Positions 20,989-30,237 of a stretch of 64,000 nt of DNA are shown here, in pieces. Each line of letters opens with the position of its first letter. Positions within the stretch are counted from its first letter, which is position 1. The notes under the pieces are model-generated. The model was not told the origin of the DNA and did not search any database. It worked only from the letters and a program-made list of their open reading frames with translations. The position numbers and the translations under genes were made by a program. Source of the DNA: Pantoea endophytica (GTDB lineage Bacteria > Pseudomonadota > Gammaproteobacteria > Enterobacterales > Enterobacteriaceae). Where the stretch lies: positions 248,001 through 312,000 of the forward strand of contig NZ_PJRT01000033.1 of NCBI RefSeq assembly GCF_002858935.1, read 5' to 3'.

Positions 20989-21248
20989 GTGAGCGCGCAG
21001 GCCGGGAGCACTTTTGGTCCGGCGGTCCTCGCGCCGCTAGCGCGGTACCTTCACTTCGCTCGTCTGCCTGACGGACCGACGGAGACGGGACATCCTTGTC
21101 CCGGCTCCGCCTTTCGCCTGCGTCCTGCGGGCTCTCCTGGCCTTCTTGCTTCGTTCAGCGCTGCGGATTGCCGGCCCAAAAGTGTCACCGGCCTGCTCAC
21201 AAGCTTCAGTGCGAGTTGTTGAAAAGGGCAGATGTGTCAGCGCCCGCA
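20989..21248. repeat. Dispersed structured repeat, copy A
   Basis: An intergenic GC-rich element. Outer arms GTGAGC...AGGCCGG...CACTTTTGG.CCGGC at 20989-21023 and its inverted partner at 21170-21200 pair almost fully. A loop-proximal hairpin CGGGACATCCTTGTCCCG sits near 21086. The 25 bases at 21025-21049 occur identically but inverted in copy B (50600-50624). The flank TTGTTGAAAAGGGCA then GCAGATGTGTCAG.GCCCGCA (21216-21248) is also shared with copy B. No protein coding is evident. It looks like a non-autonomous palindromic repeat family. Confidence 0.8.
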
Positions 21249-21356
21249 AAGATAATCCATCTTTTGAGCAAAAACGCCTCCCGGCTCCTCTCTTTTAACT
21301 TCCAATCATCTGGTATGGCGATTCACGTCATAAATACAAAATGATCAATCAATAAA

Positions 21357-21376
21357 AATAAAACAGCGTTTCATAA
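21357..21376. promoter_or_regulatory. Candidate KdgR operator upstream of kdgT
   Basis: AATAAAACAGCGTTTCATAA is an imperfect palindrome of the AAAC...GTTTCAT type recognised by the KdgR repressor of pectin and uronate catabolism. It lies about 110 bases before kdgT. Assignment is by eye. Confidence 0.5.
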
Positions 21377-21485
21377 ATGCATTTGCGATCACTTTTTTCC
21401 TTTCTGCCAATCGTTATCTTGCTCGCCATGCCATCTGGCAATTCATAAAAACACCTCCCTCTGGCTCAGTTAAGGTGACACCTTT

Positions 21486-22469
21486 ATGCATATCAAACGT
21501 GCAATCGATAAAATTCCTGGCGGCATGATGCTGATTCCGCTGTTTTTGGGCGCGCTGTGCCATACGTTCTCTCCGGGCGCAGGTAAATACTTTGGTTCGT
21601 TCACCAATGGGTTGATGACCGGCACCGTGCCGATTCTTGCGGTGTGGTTCTTCTGCATGGGCGCATCCATCAAACTCAGCGCCACCGGCACAGTACTGCG
21701 TAAATCGGGCACGCTAGTGCTCACCAAGATTGCGGTGGCGTGGGTGGTCGCGGCGATTGCTTCACGTGTGATGCCGGAAAATGGCGTGGAAGTGGGTATG
21801 TTTGCCGGTCTCTCGACGCTGGCGTTAGTGGCGGCGATGGATATGACCAATGGCGGTTTATACGCATCCATCATGCAGCAATACGGTTCGAAAGAAGAGG
21901 CTGGTGCGTTTGTCTTGATGTCGCTGGAGTCCGGGCCGCTGATGACGATGGTGATTCTCGGCACCGCAGGCATCGCATCGTTTGAGCCACATGTCTTCGT
22001 TGGCGCAGTACTGCCGTTTATCGTCGGGTTCGCGTTGGGTAATCTCGATCCCGAACTGCGCGAGTTCTTTGGCAAAGCGGTACACACGCTGATTCCGTTC
22101 TTTGCTTTCGCGTTGGGTAATACCATTGATTTGACCGTCATCGCGCAAACTGGCCTGCTGGGCATTATGCTGGGTGTCGCAGTGATCATTGTCACCGGCA
22201 TTCCGCTGATTATTGCCGATCGACTGATTGGCGGTGGCGATGGGACAGCGGGGATTGCGGCATCCAGCACCGCAGGCGCTGCCGTAGCCACGCCAGTGTT
22301 GATCGCCGAGATGCTGCCACAGTTTAAACCGGTCGCACCCGCCGCAACGGCATTAGTTGCTACTTCGGTCATTGTCACCTCCGTCATTGTCCCCATCATC
22401 ACCGCGGTTTATTCACGACGCGTTAAGCGTTCTCATATTGCTGTGGGGCAACGCGCTGCCATCAAGTAA
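21486..22469 (+). CDS. kdgT: 2-keto-3-deoxygluconate permease
   Basis: 327 residues, the standard KdgT length, with about ten hydrophobic helices ([24 protein letters not shown]... to [17 protein letters not shown]). It imports 2-keto-3-deoxygluconate, a pectin/uronate breakdown product, with protons. A small inverted repeat AAGGTGACACCTT lies directly before the ATG and includes the ribosome site. No other kdg gene is adjacent; a KdgR-like box is upstream. Confidence 0.95.
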   Translation: MHIKRAIDKIPGGMMLIPLFLGALCHTFSPGAGKYFGSFTNGLMTGTVPILAVWFFCMGASIKLSATGTVLRKSGTLVLTKIAVAWVVAAIASRVMPENGVEVGMFAGLSTLALVAAMDMTNGGLYASIMQQYGSKEEAGAFVLMSLESGPLMTMVILGTAGIASFEPHVFVGAVLPFIVGFALGNLDPELREFFGKAVHTLIPFFAFALGNTIDLTVIAQTGLLGIMLGVAVIIVTGIPLIIADRLIGGGDGTAGIAASSTAGAAVATPVLIAEMLPQFKPVAPAATALVATSVIVTSVIVPIITAVYSRRVKRSHIAVGQRAAIK

Positions 22470-22614
22470 GCCCGCTAATGCTTCCCCGGCCGCTGGTCGG
22501 GGATATCTCTGGATTTTGCTTTATAAATCAATCTCTCATTTGGTCTGGCCTCACTCTGGATTACGCTGATGTGGCGTTTAACGCACTACATAAACATAAA
22601 CAGAGGATGAGACA

Positions 22615-23481
22615 ATGACAGTAATTAACCAACCAACATGCAGACTGTTCACCGAAGTTGGACAAACCACACAGCTCGCGGCCTACTATGAAGAGGGTCG
22701 CCGCACCATGTGGATGATGCTGCGTGCGCAACCCCGTCCGAGTTTTAACCACGAATTAATTGAGGAGATCATGAACCTGAGCTATTCCGCTCAACGTTCC
22801 GGTTTGCCGATTGATTTCTGGGTGACGGGTTCGTTAGTGCCACAGATGTTTAACGCCGGAGGCGATTTGCGTTTCTTTGTGGAATGCATTCGCAACAACC
22901 GTCGTGAAGCACTGCGCGCTTATGCGCGTGCCTGTGTCGACTGCATCCACTCCGCAGCGCGGGGTTTCGATACCGGTGCGGTTACGCTGGCAATGATTGA
23001 GGGCAGTGCGCTCGGCGGCGGCTTTGAAGCGGCGCTGGCACATCACTTCATTCTGGCGCAGAACAGCGCGCGCATGGGTTTCCCGGAGATCGCATTCAAC
23101 CTGTTCCCCGGCATGGGCGGCTACTCGTTAGTGGCGCGTCGGTCTGGCATGAAGCTGGCCGAAGAGCTGATTATGGAAGGTGAGTCACACAGCGCGGAAT
23201 GGTATGAAACGCGTGGTCTGGTCGACAAGGTGTTCCAGCCGGGCGATGGTTATCGCACCACACGCACCTTCATCGATACGTTACGTCCAAAACTGAACGG
23301 CGTGCGGGCAATGCTGAAAGCGCGTCAACGCGTATTGCAGTTATCACGCGCTGAGCTAATGGATATCACGGAGGACTGGGTCGATTATGCCTTCACACTG
23401 GAACCTAAAGACATTGCTTACATGGAACGACTGGTACAACTGCAGAACCGTCATAGCGCATCCTTGCGCAAAGCCGGCTAA
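22615..23481 (+). CDS. rpfF: RpfF-type cis-2-unsaturated fatty acid (DSF/BDSF) signal synthase
   Basis: 288 residues of the crotonase superfamily and close to Xanthomonas RpfF in length and motifs: GSALGGGFEAALA near 123-135 and the second catalytic Glu in MGFPEIAFNLFPGMGGYS near 153. The two Glu residues act in dehydration of 3-hydroxyacyl-ACP and in thioester release, giving the diffusible signal factor. It is not a beta-oxidation enoyl-CoA hydratase: the adjacent convergent gene is the cognate receptor RpfR, 15 bases away tail to tail. AGAGGATGAG precedes the ATG. Confidence 0.88.
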   Translation: MTVINQPTCRLFTEVGQTTQLAAYYEEGRRTMWMMLRAQPRPSFNHELIEEIMNLSYSAQRSGLPIDFWVTGSLVPQMFNAGGDLRFFVECIRNNRREALRAYARACVDCIHSAARGFDTGAVTLAMIEGSALGGGFEAALAHHFILAQNSARMGFPEIAFNLFPGMGGYSLVARRSGMKLAEELIMEGESHSAEWYETRGLVDKVFQPGDGYRTTRTFIDTLRPKLNGVRAMLKARQRVLQLSRAELMDITEDWVDYAFTLEPKDIAYMERLVQLQNRHSASLRKAG

Positions 23482-23496
23482 TCTCGCAGACCAGCG

Positions 23497-25482
23497 TTAA
23501 ACGCGGGCAGGATGCTTAGCCAGCCAATGCCCGAGCTGTTCTGCGGGCATTGGTTTTGCATAATAATAACCTTGACGCCCATCAACACCGTTGGCCATAA
23601 CAAACTTCTCTTCGGCTTTGGTTTCAATGCCCTCGGCAATCACCTGCAGCTTCAGGGCTTTGGCCACCGCGACAATCGCACGCACCAGCGACTGCGCCAC
23701 GGGTTGTTTGTTGATATTACGTACAAAGCTCTGATCCAGCTTAATGGCATCAATCGGGACGCGTGCCAACTGAGAAAGTGAGGAGTAACCGGTACCAAAG
23801 TCATCGAGATGCACTTGCGCACCCAGCTCCTGGAACTGTTTCATCAGCATCAGCGCACCGGCTTCATTCTCAATCAGACAGCTTTCCGTCAGTTCGATAT
23901 CAATCGGACAATCGGTCAAACCGGCTTCATTCAATGCCTGTTTCAGATCGGTGTAAATGCTCTGGTCGATCAGCTGCTTAGCCGAGACGTTAACCGCGAC
24001 GCGCAGAAAGATGCCTTCGCTGCGCCACTTAATGATCTGCTGCAGCACGTTGAGCATCACCCAGCGGCCCAATGGCACAATCAAACCGGACTCTTCGGCG
24101 TAGGAGATAAAATCGCCCGGCGGCACCAGACCACGCTCTGGAGAATTCCAGCGCACCAGCGCTTCGGCGCTCAGCACTTCGCCTTCGGCATTGAGTTTTG
24201 GCTGGTAATGCACCACCAGATGATCCAGCTCGAGCGCTTTGCGCAGGTTGGTATCGAGCCACAGATACTCAAACACGCGCTGATTCATCTCATTAGCGAA
24301 CACGCAAAATTTGCCGCGGCCGTTTTCTTTGGCGTGATACATCGCGGTATCGGCGTTACGAATCAGGCTTTCACGATCTTCACCATGCAGCGGGGCGAGG
24401 GCGATACCCAGCGAGCAGCCGCTGTAAACCTCAATCAGGCCAATGCGGAATGGCTGACGCAGCCGCTCAAGAATACGCGACGCCATCGCTTCCAGCGCTG
24501 CCTGGCTGGTGTGTTCCGCCAGCACCACGAACTCATCGCCGCCAAGGCGCGCCAGCGTCTGGTCTTTGCCAAGACAGCTGAGAATGGCCAGCGACACGGC
24601 TTGCAGCAGCTGATCGCCAAACATATGGCCGTAAGCGTCGTTCACCTTCTTAAAATTGTCTAAATCGAGGTACACCACACCGGTTTGACTGCCATTCGCC
24701 AGCTCCAGTGCCAGACTAATCTGCTGATGAATCGCGTTGCGATTGGGCAAGCCGGTGACGGTATCGGTATTGGCCAGCACGCGCAGACGTTCCTGAGCGC
24801 GGCGCTCTTCGGTTATGTCGGTTCCGGAACAGATGAGGAAAATTTCATTTTTTCCGCTACCGCTGTGAACGAACTTATTACGAAACAGAAACAGTCGCTG
24901 ACCTTTACGGGTTTTTATCCAGCGTTCAACTTCGTAAGAACTGCCTTCACGGAAGAAACCGGCGATATTACGGCGTGATGCCTGCGCTTCCTGCTTGGTC
25001 ATAAACAGCTGGAATACGTTGCGGCCAATCACTTCCTGCTCTTTCAGCCCGGTGTACTCTTCACTCAAACGGTTGAAACGCTGGATATTGCCGCGTTGAT
25101 CGAGGATCACGATGACGGAATTCGCCTCAGAAACCACTTGCTCGGCGAAGGATAAACCCAGCGTCAAATCACGCGCGACAGACGACGTATCGCCCCAGGC
25201 TGACGAGGTGCCTGCCCAGGTAGATTGATTGACTTTACGGCCGACAAAATGCATCGGAACAGGTTCGCCATGCAGCGACAGCGTGAGGTTAATACTTGAG
25301 GTAATGACCGTCATCGCACGTAATAAACTGGCTTGTGCTGGAGTCAGCGGCACCGCCATATTGGTGTTTGCGTTCTCATCTTCGGCAAAATGCAGAGCAT
25401 CACTATCTGAAGTTAAACGCCAATGAGGGCTGGTGGTGCCAAACAAGGTATATAGCAATGTTTGCCCTTGTTCATCGGTCAT
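23497..25482 (-). CDS. rpfR: RpfR: cyclic-di-GMP phosphodiesterase/receptor (PAS-GGDEF-EAL), PdeR/Gmr family
   Basis: 661 residues, equal to E. coli PdeR (Gmr, YciR). Order: N-terminal domain (1-100, the RpfF-interacting region in characterised RpfR), PAS sensor (about 105-225), GGDEF with intact RLGGDEF near 320, and EAL with EALVRWNSP near 444 and DDFGTGYSS near 565. Binding of BDSF to PAS stimulates the EAL phosphodiesterase in related bacteria. The start at 25482 has GGAGGAA upstream; the frame to 25545 adds residues without homology. Its partner rpfF is directly convergent, which favours the name rpfR over pdeR. Confidence 0.88.
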   Translation of the reverse strand: MTDEQGQTLLYTLFGTTSPHWRLTSDSDALHFAEDENANTNMAVPLTPAQASLLRAMTVITSSINLTLSLHGEPVPMHFVGRKVNQSTWAGTSSAWGDTSSVARDLTLGLSFAEQVVSEANSVIVILDQRGNIQRFNRLSEEYTGLKEQEVIGRNVFQLFMTKQEAQASRRNIAGFFREGSSYEVERWIKTRKGQRLFLFRNKFVHSGSGKNEIFLICSGTDITEERRAQERLRVLANTDTVTGLPNRNAIHQQISLALELANGSQTGVVYLDLDNFKKVNDAYGHMFGDQLLQAVSLAILSCLGKDQTLARLGGDEFVVLAEHTSQAALEAMASRILERLRQPFRIGLIEVYSGCSLGIALAPLHGEDRESLIRNADTAMYHAKENGRGKFCVFANEMNQRVFEYLWLDTNLRKALELDHLVVHYQPKLNAEGEVLSAEALVRWNSPERGLVPPGDFISYAEESGLIVPLGRWVMLNVLQQIIKWRSEGIFLRVAVNVSAKQLIDQSIYTDLKQALNEAGLTDCPIDIELTESCLIENEAGALMLMKQFQELGAQVHLDDFGTGYSSLSQLARVPIDAIKLDQSFVRNINKQPVAQSLVRAIVAVAKALKLQVIAEGIETKAEEKFVMANGVDGRQGYYYAKPMPAEQLGHWLAKHPARV

Positions 25483-25607
25483 GGAAACTTCCTCCGGGGG
25501 AATGCTCAGCGGGCGGTATCTCATTATTTTAGCAACAGTATTCAACCTCCTGCGTCAGCACAAGATGCAATCCAAATATATTTTTGTTTTTATTAAAGAA
25601 TGGCACG

Positions 25608-25630
25608 AAAAAGCCCCGACAAGCGGGGCT
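25608..25630 (-). terminator. Intrinsic terminator of cstA-ybdD
   Basis: Minus strand: AGCCCCG-CTTGT-CGGGGCT followed by five U, 9 bases past the ybdD-like stop. Confidence 0.88.
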
Positions 25631-25638
25631 AATCTCTG

Positions 25639-25935
25639 TTAGCAAGGGCACTTACCGAGTTTTCCGGCCTGGCTGGGAAAGCGGGCATCGAGGCAGTGAC
25701 GGTGAAAAGCGCGCTCATCCATGGGGGCGATCGTTGGATGATGTTCGCGCATATGCTTCAGATAAGTTTGATAGTCATGAACGCCGACCATTAAACGAAA
25801 ACTTTGCTGCAATCCCTGCCAGATGCGCTGCCAGCGCGTAAGATTTTGCCCAGCCGTGGCGGGGGCGATTGGTAAGCACTGCTGAATGTGCCACGGCCCG
25901 TTGGGTTTTCTCCAGTGATAAATGGACTCAGACAT
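25639..25935 (-). CDS. YbdD/YjiX family protein with N-terminal extension
   Basis: 98 residues. The C-terminal ~60 residues (LMVGVHDYQTYLKHMREHHP then DARFPSQAG) match the YbdD/YjiX family, whose members are ~65-67 residues and follow CstA or BtsT transporters. An extra ~40 residues (MSESIYHWRKPNGPWH...) precede it. The ATG at 25935 has GAGGTGCGAA upstream and overlaps the cstA stop by 8 bases, so this longer start looks real. Probably a small cytoplasmic partner of the transporter; function unproven. Confidence 0.82.
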   Translation of the reverse strand: MSESIYHWRKPNGPWHIQQCLPIAPATAGQNLTRWQRIWQGLQQSFRLMVGVHDYQTYLKHMREHHPTIAPMDERAFHRHCLDARFPSQAGKLGKCPC

Positions 25936-27994
25936 TTCGCACCTCTTTACGCAGTGAGATCTCGGATTCATGGGTGGTTGGCACCGTGCTGTTGAGCGCC
26001 CGACGAATCACGAAGAAGGCCGCCACCAGCATGGTCACCGCCACCAGCATGAAGAAGGCGCACAGGGCCGCGTTAATTTGATTGCTGAAGACGATGGTTT
26101 GCATGTCAGCCACACTCTTCGCCGGGGCGATGACGATGCCGTCATCAATGCCTTTGCGGAACTTGTTGGCCTGCGCCAGGAAACCAATCGAAGATTTTTC
26201 GTGGAAAATCTTCTGCCAGCCTGCGGTCATCGAGGTAATGAACAGCCAGGCGGTTGGAACAATCGTCACCCACGCATAACGCTGCTTCTTCATTTTGAAC
26301 AGCACCACGGTGCCGAGAATCAACGCCATTGACGCCAGCATCTGGTTGCCGATACCAAACAGCGGCCACAGCGTATTGATGCCGCCGAGCGGATCGACCA
26401 CGCCCTGATACACAAAGAAGCCCCAGCCCGCCACCGCGACGGTGGTTCCCGCCATGTTGCCCAACCATGAACGGTTATTCGCCATCGACGGTACCACGGT
26501 GCCCACCAGATCCTGCACCATAAAGCGACAGGCGCGGGTGCCGGCATCCACAGCGGTCAGGATAAACAGCGCTTCAAACAAGATGGCGAAGTGATACCAG
26601 AACGCCATCATGGCGCGGCTGTTAAACACTTCGGTGATGATATGCGCCATGCCGACCGCAAAGGTTGGTGCACCACCAGCACGCGAAAGAATGGTGCTTT
26701 CGCCGACGTCGCGCGCAATGCCGCTCAGCATCTCGGGCGTCACCACGAACCCCCAGCCATTAATCACCTGCGACGCATTTTCCACCGTGGTGCCAATCAG
26801 CGCGGCAGGGGAGTTCATGGCAAAGTAGACGCCCGGATCAAGCACCGATGCGCAAATCAGCGCCATGATCGCCACAAAGGATTCCATCAGCATCGCGCCG
26901 TAGCCGATAAAGCGGATATGACTTTCGCGCTCCACCAATTTCGGCGTGGTGCCGCTCGAAACCAGCGCATGGAAACCTGAAATGGCGCCACAGGCGATGG
27001 TGATAAACAGGAACGGGAACAGCGCACCGGAGAAGACCGGCCCGGTGCCATCAATAAATTTGGTCACTGCGGGCATCTTCATCTCGGGCATGGCAAACAC
27101 GATGCCGATGGCCAGACCGATGATCACGCCAATTTTCAGGAAGGTGGAGAGATAATCGCGTGGTGCCAGCAGCAGCCACACCGGCAGCGAAGAGGCGACA
27201 AAACCGTAGATCACCAGCACCCACGTCAGCTCCGTGCCTTTCAGCGTGAACAGCGGGCCCCAATAGGGATCGGCTGCTACATTGCCGCCGTAAATAATCG
27301 CCGCCATCATCAGCACGAAGCCAATGATCGACACTTCCGCGATTTTTCCCGGACGCAGGAAGCGCATATACACGCCCATAAACAGCGCAATCGGAATGGT
27401 TGCGGCAATGGTGAACAAACCCCATGGACTGTTGGCCAGCGCCTTCACCACCACCAGCGCCAGCGCGGAGAGGATGATGATCATCACACCCAGCGCGCCG
27501 AGCATGGTGACCACGCCAGCGAATGAGCCGAGCTCCTGACGCGCCATCTCACCCAATGAGCGGCCATCACGACGCGTTGAGATAAACAGGATCAGGAAAT
27601 CCTGCACCGCACCGGCAAACATTACGCCAACCAGAATCCAGATGGTGCCCGGCAGGAAGCCCATCTGCGCCGCGAGGATCGGACCAACCAGCGGGCCCGC
27701 ACCGGCAATCGCCGCAAAATGGTGGCCGAACAGCACCCATTTATTGGTCGGCACATAATCGAGGCCGTCACTTAAGCGCTCCGCCGGCGTGCGACGGCGA
27801 TCGTCCAGTTCGAAAATACGCTTAGCGATAAACAGGCTGTAAAAGCGATAGGCAATGCTGTAGCAGGCGACGGAGGCAATCACCAGCCACACCGCGTTGA
27901 CGTGTTCGCCACGGCTGAGGGCCAGCATGGCAAATGCGCCCGCGCCAATTAACGCCACCGCTAACCAGATGAGACTGGTTTTGACGTTGTTCAT
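25928..27994 (-). CDS. cstA: Carbon-starvation transporter CstA
   Basis: 688 residues, with 16-18 hydrophobic helices. Signature segments: GHHFAAIAGAGPLVGPILAAQMG near 88, RDGRSLGE near 140, PFLFITIACGAISGFHALVSSGTTPK near 335 and QGVVDPLGGINTLWPLFGIGNQMLA near 530. It resembles CstA more than BtsT (RDGRSLGE; YAWVTIVPTAWL; FLAQANKF). Family members import pyruvate or peptides when carbon is short and are CRP/CsrA-controlled in E. coli. AAGGAG precedes the ATG. It forms an operon with the ybdD-like gene. Confidence 0.92.
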   Translation of the reverse strand: MNNVKTSLIWLAVALIGAGAFAMLALSRGEHVNAVWLVIASVACYSIAYRFYSLFIAKRIFELDDRRRTPAERLSDGLDYVPTNKWVLFGHHFAAIAGAGPLVGPILAAQMGFLPGTIWILVGVMFAGAVQDFLILFISTRRDGRSLGEMARQELGSFAGVVTMLGALGVMIIILSALALVVVKALANSPWGLFTIAATIPIALFMGVYMRFLRPGKIAEVSIIGFVLMMAAIIYGGNVAADPYWGPLFTLKGTELTWVLVIYGFVASSLPVWLLLAPRDYLSTFLKIGVIIGLAIGIVFAMPEMKMPAVTKFIDGTGPVFSGALFPFLFITIACGAISGFHALVSSGTTPKLVERESHIRFIGYGAMLMESFVAIMALICASVLDPGVYFAMNSPAALIGTTVENASQVINGWGFVVTPEMLSGIARDVGESTILSRAGGAPTFAVGMAHIITEVFNSRAMMAFWYHFAILFEALFILTAVDAGTRACRFMVQDLVGTVVPSMANNRSWLGNMAGTTVAVAGWGFFVYQGVVDPLGGINTLWPLFGIGNQMLASMALILGTVVLFKMKKQRYAWVTIVPTAWLFITSMTAGWQKIFHEKSSIGFLAQANKFRKGIDDGIVIAPAKSVADMQTIVFSNQINAALCAFFMLVAVTMLVAAFFVIRRALNSTVPTTHESEISLRKEVRNV

Positions 27995-28142
27995 GAGTTA
28001 ACTCCTTGTAGGGACCGGGAAAAGAGACGATCGAATACAACAAGTTAAAAGTAATGTAATGAATTGTTAACGACAGACAAAGGCATTAGAAATGTGAAGC
28101 GGAAAGCAAATTTAAAATTTGCTAAAGCGGGCGGAGAGAAAT

Positions 28143-28166
28143 GCGGGATAACGGCTGTTATCCCGC
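28143..28166 (-). terminator. Terminator of rnb
   Basis: Perfect 10-bp stem GCGGGATAAC/GTTATCCCGC with a four-base loop; on the minus strand the following bases are ATTTCTC. Confidence 0.78.
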
Positions 28167-28178
28167 GAGTTTTCATGC

Positions 28179-30113
28179 TCAGGCGGCCGGACGCGCGACC
28201 ACGCTGCGGGTTTCCATACGCACTTCGGCGATGGTCACGTCGATGATGTCAGTGACACGGTAAGCGACTTCACCTTTTATCTGCACGGTGCCGCTTTCCT
28301 GCGAGCACACCAGCTCATCACGCACCGCGTGGATGAACGGCGCAGGAATGAAGGCTACCGCGCCATTCTCCAGCAGACGAACGCGCATGCCGCCGCGAGA
28401 CACGTCGATGATCTCGGCGCTGAACTTGCGATCGGTAGCGGCAAACGGTGCAAGGAAGCGGGCATACAACCAGTCCCCAACATCGCGCTCGGCCATGCGG
28501 TTCAGGCGACGACGTTCGCTCATGATGGTGGTCAGCTCATCCTGCGGACGGCCAGTGCTTTCACCGCGCACGATCGCCTTCAGCAAGCGATGGTTGATCA
28601 TGTCGCCGAACTTACGAATCGGCGAAGTCCAGGTCGCGTAGGCTTCGAGGCCAAGACCAAAGTGCGGGCCCGGCTCGGTGCCGACTTCTGCAAACGACTG
28701 GAAGCGACGAATGCGGCTATCCAGATACTGGGTTGGCTGCGCATCGAGTTGACGACGCAGCTGGCGGAAGCCTTCCAGCGTGGTAATCGCCTGCGGATCC
28801 ACGGTGATGCCATGCCCCGCCAGCACGCCAGCGGCCTGCTCAGCATTGGCCAGATCGAAACCGGTGTGCAGGTTATAGATACCGAAGCCCAGTTTCTCCT
28901 GCAGCACTTTCGCGGCACAGACGTTAGCCAGAATCATTGACTCTTCCACGATGCGGTTCGCGATGCGACGTGGCTCAGAGATGATATCCAGTACTTCGCC
29001 TTTCTCGCCCAACACAAAGCGGTAGTCTGGACGATCTTTAAACACCAGCGCGTGGGTTTGACGCCATTCGCTGCGCGCCAGGCAAACCTGATGCAGTAGG
29101 CGAATCTGCTGAGCAATGGCGTCGTTTTCAGGCTGCCAGCTGCCGCTGTTTTCCAGCCAATCGGAAACTTCGTCATAAACCAGCTTGGCTTTCGACTCGA
29201 CCCACGCAGCAAAGAAATGCACGTCATCAGCCAGGCTGCCATCTTTCAGCACGGTAACGCGACAAGCCAGCGCGGGACGACGCTCGTTCGGACGCAGGGA
29301 ACAGACGTCGTCAGAGAGTTCGCGCGGCAGCATCGGAATGTTGAAGCCCGGCAGATAGTTGGTGAACGCGCGTTTCGACGCCAGCTTATCCAGCTCGCTG
29401 CCTTCTGCCACGTAAGCGGTTGGATCGGCGATAGCGATGGTCAGGATCAGATTGCCGTCGGCAGCCTCTTCCACGTACAGCGCATCATCCATATCCTGGG
29501 TGCTGGCGCTGTCGATGGTGACGAAGTTCAGTGCGGTCAAATCTTCACGCTGCAAATTTTCGTCGAGCATCTCACCAAAACCGACGTCCGGAGCCTGACG
29601 TTCGAGGTTATGGCGCGACAACGTTACCCACCACGGCGCGAGGTGATCGTCCGCAGTGACAATGAATTCGGTCAGTTCAGCATAGAAACCGCGATCGCCT
29701 TTCAGTGGGTGACGACGCATCTCTGCTACCGCCCAATCGCCGTTCTGGAAATCGTGGGTCACGCCACGTTCGGCGCGGCACTGAATCGCCTCTTTCAGCA
29801 GCGGATGATCCGGCACAATTGACAGGCGATCGTCTTTCTTCTGCACGCGGCCGACAAAGCGGGTCAGGAACGGCTCAACCAGGGTTTCCGGCTCGGCACT
29901 CTCGCGGTCTTTATCGGTGTGGATCACGGCTGAAATACGGTCGCCGTGCATCACTTTCTTCATCTGCGGTGGCGGAATGAAGTAGCTTTTCTGGGCATCA
30001 ACTTCGAGGAAACCAAAGCCTTTTTCCGTACCTTTAACAACACCTTCGACGCGCGGAGTCTGCGCGTGAAGCTTCTCTTTAAGCTGCGCGAGCAGCGGAT
30101 TATCCTGGAACAT
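28179..30113 (-). CDS. rnb: Exoribonuclease II
   Basis: 644 residues, as in E. coli RNase II. Two N-terminal cold-shock domains ([17 protein letters not shown] near 31) precede the RNB domain with the metal-binding cluster [16 protein letters not shown] near 198-213, and a C-terminal S1 domain (SRGGMRVRL). It degrades single-stranded RNA processively 3' to 5' and trims poly(A) tails. The ribosome site is weak. Confidence 0.97.
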   Translation of the reverse strand: MFQDNPLLAQLKEKLHAQTPRVEGVVKGTEKGFGFLEVDAQKSYFIPPPQMKKVMHGDRISAVIHTDKDRESAEPETLVEPFLTRFVGRVQKKDDRLSIVPDHPLLKEAIQCRAERGVTHDFQNGDWAVAEMRRHPLKGDRGFYAELTEFIVTADDHLAPWWVTLSRHNLERQAPDVGFGEMLDENLQREDLTALNFVTIDSASTQDMDDALYVEEAADGNLILTIAIADPTAYVAEGSELDKLASKRAFTNYLPGFNIPMLPRELSDDVCSLRPNERRPALACRVTVLKDGSLADDVHFFAAWVESKAKLVYDEVSDWLENSGSWQPENDAIAQQIRLLHQVCLARSEWRQTHALVFKDRPDYRFVLGEKGEVLDIISEPRRIANRIVEESMILANVCAAKVLQEKLGFGIYNLHTGFDLANAEQAAGVLAGHGITVDPQAITTLEGFRQLRRQLDAQPTQYLDSRIRRFQSFAEVGTEPGPHFGLGLEAYATWTSPIRKFGDMINHRLLKAIVRGESTGRPQDELTTIMSERRRLNRMAERDVGDWLYARFLAPFAATDRKFSAEIIDVSRGGMRVRLLENGAVAFIPAPFIHAVRDELVCSQESGTVQIKGEVAYRVTDIIDVTIAEVRMETRSVVARPAA

Positions 30114-30192
30114 AATTTATATAGTTTCGTGGCCTAAGAGCGGCTGACAGTTTTACGCGAATCGGGTCCGCGCGGCAAGGCCAAAACAGGCT

Positions 30193-30217
30193 AAAAAGCC
30201 GCTTTACGCGGCTTTTT
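30193..30217. terminator. Bidirectional terminator
   Basis: AAAAAGCCGC-TTTAC-GCGGCTTTTT: a perfect stem with A and T runs on both sides. It ends the YdeP-like gene on the minus strand and would also stop plus-strand transcription. Confidence 0.9.
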
Positions 30218-30237
30218 ACCTTCTGATAACGCTTTGG

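Noticed and set aside
20986..21222. Short frames on both strands inside repeat A
   Set aside because: They follow the palindromic arms and are Arg/Ser/Pro-rich by-products of a GC-rich repeat, with no homology.
20989..21248. CRISPR-like or IS remnant reading of the GC-rich repeat
   Set aside because: No regularly spaced direct repeats and no transposase fragment; the structure is nested inverted repeats instead.
21470..22402. 310-codon minus-strand frame
   Set aside because: Antisense shadow of kdgT; low-complexity Ala/Ser/Thr composition and no start signal.
23809..24663. 284-codon plus-strand frame
   Set aside because: Antisense to rpfR, which has intact GGDEF and EAL motifs; His/Gln-rich shadow composition.
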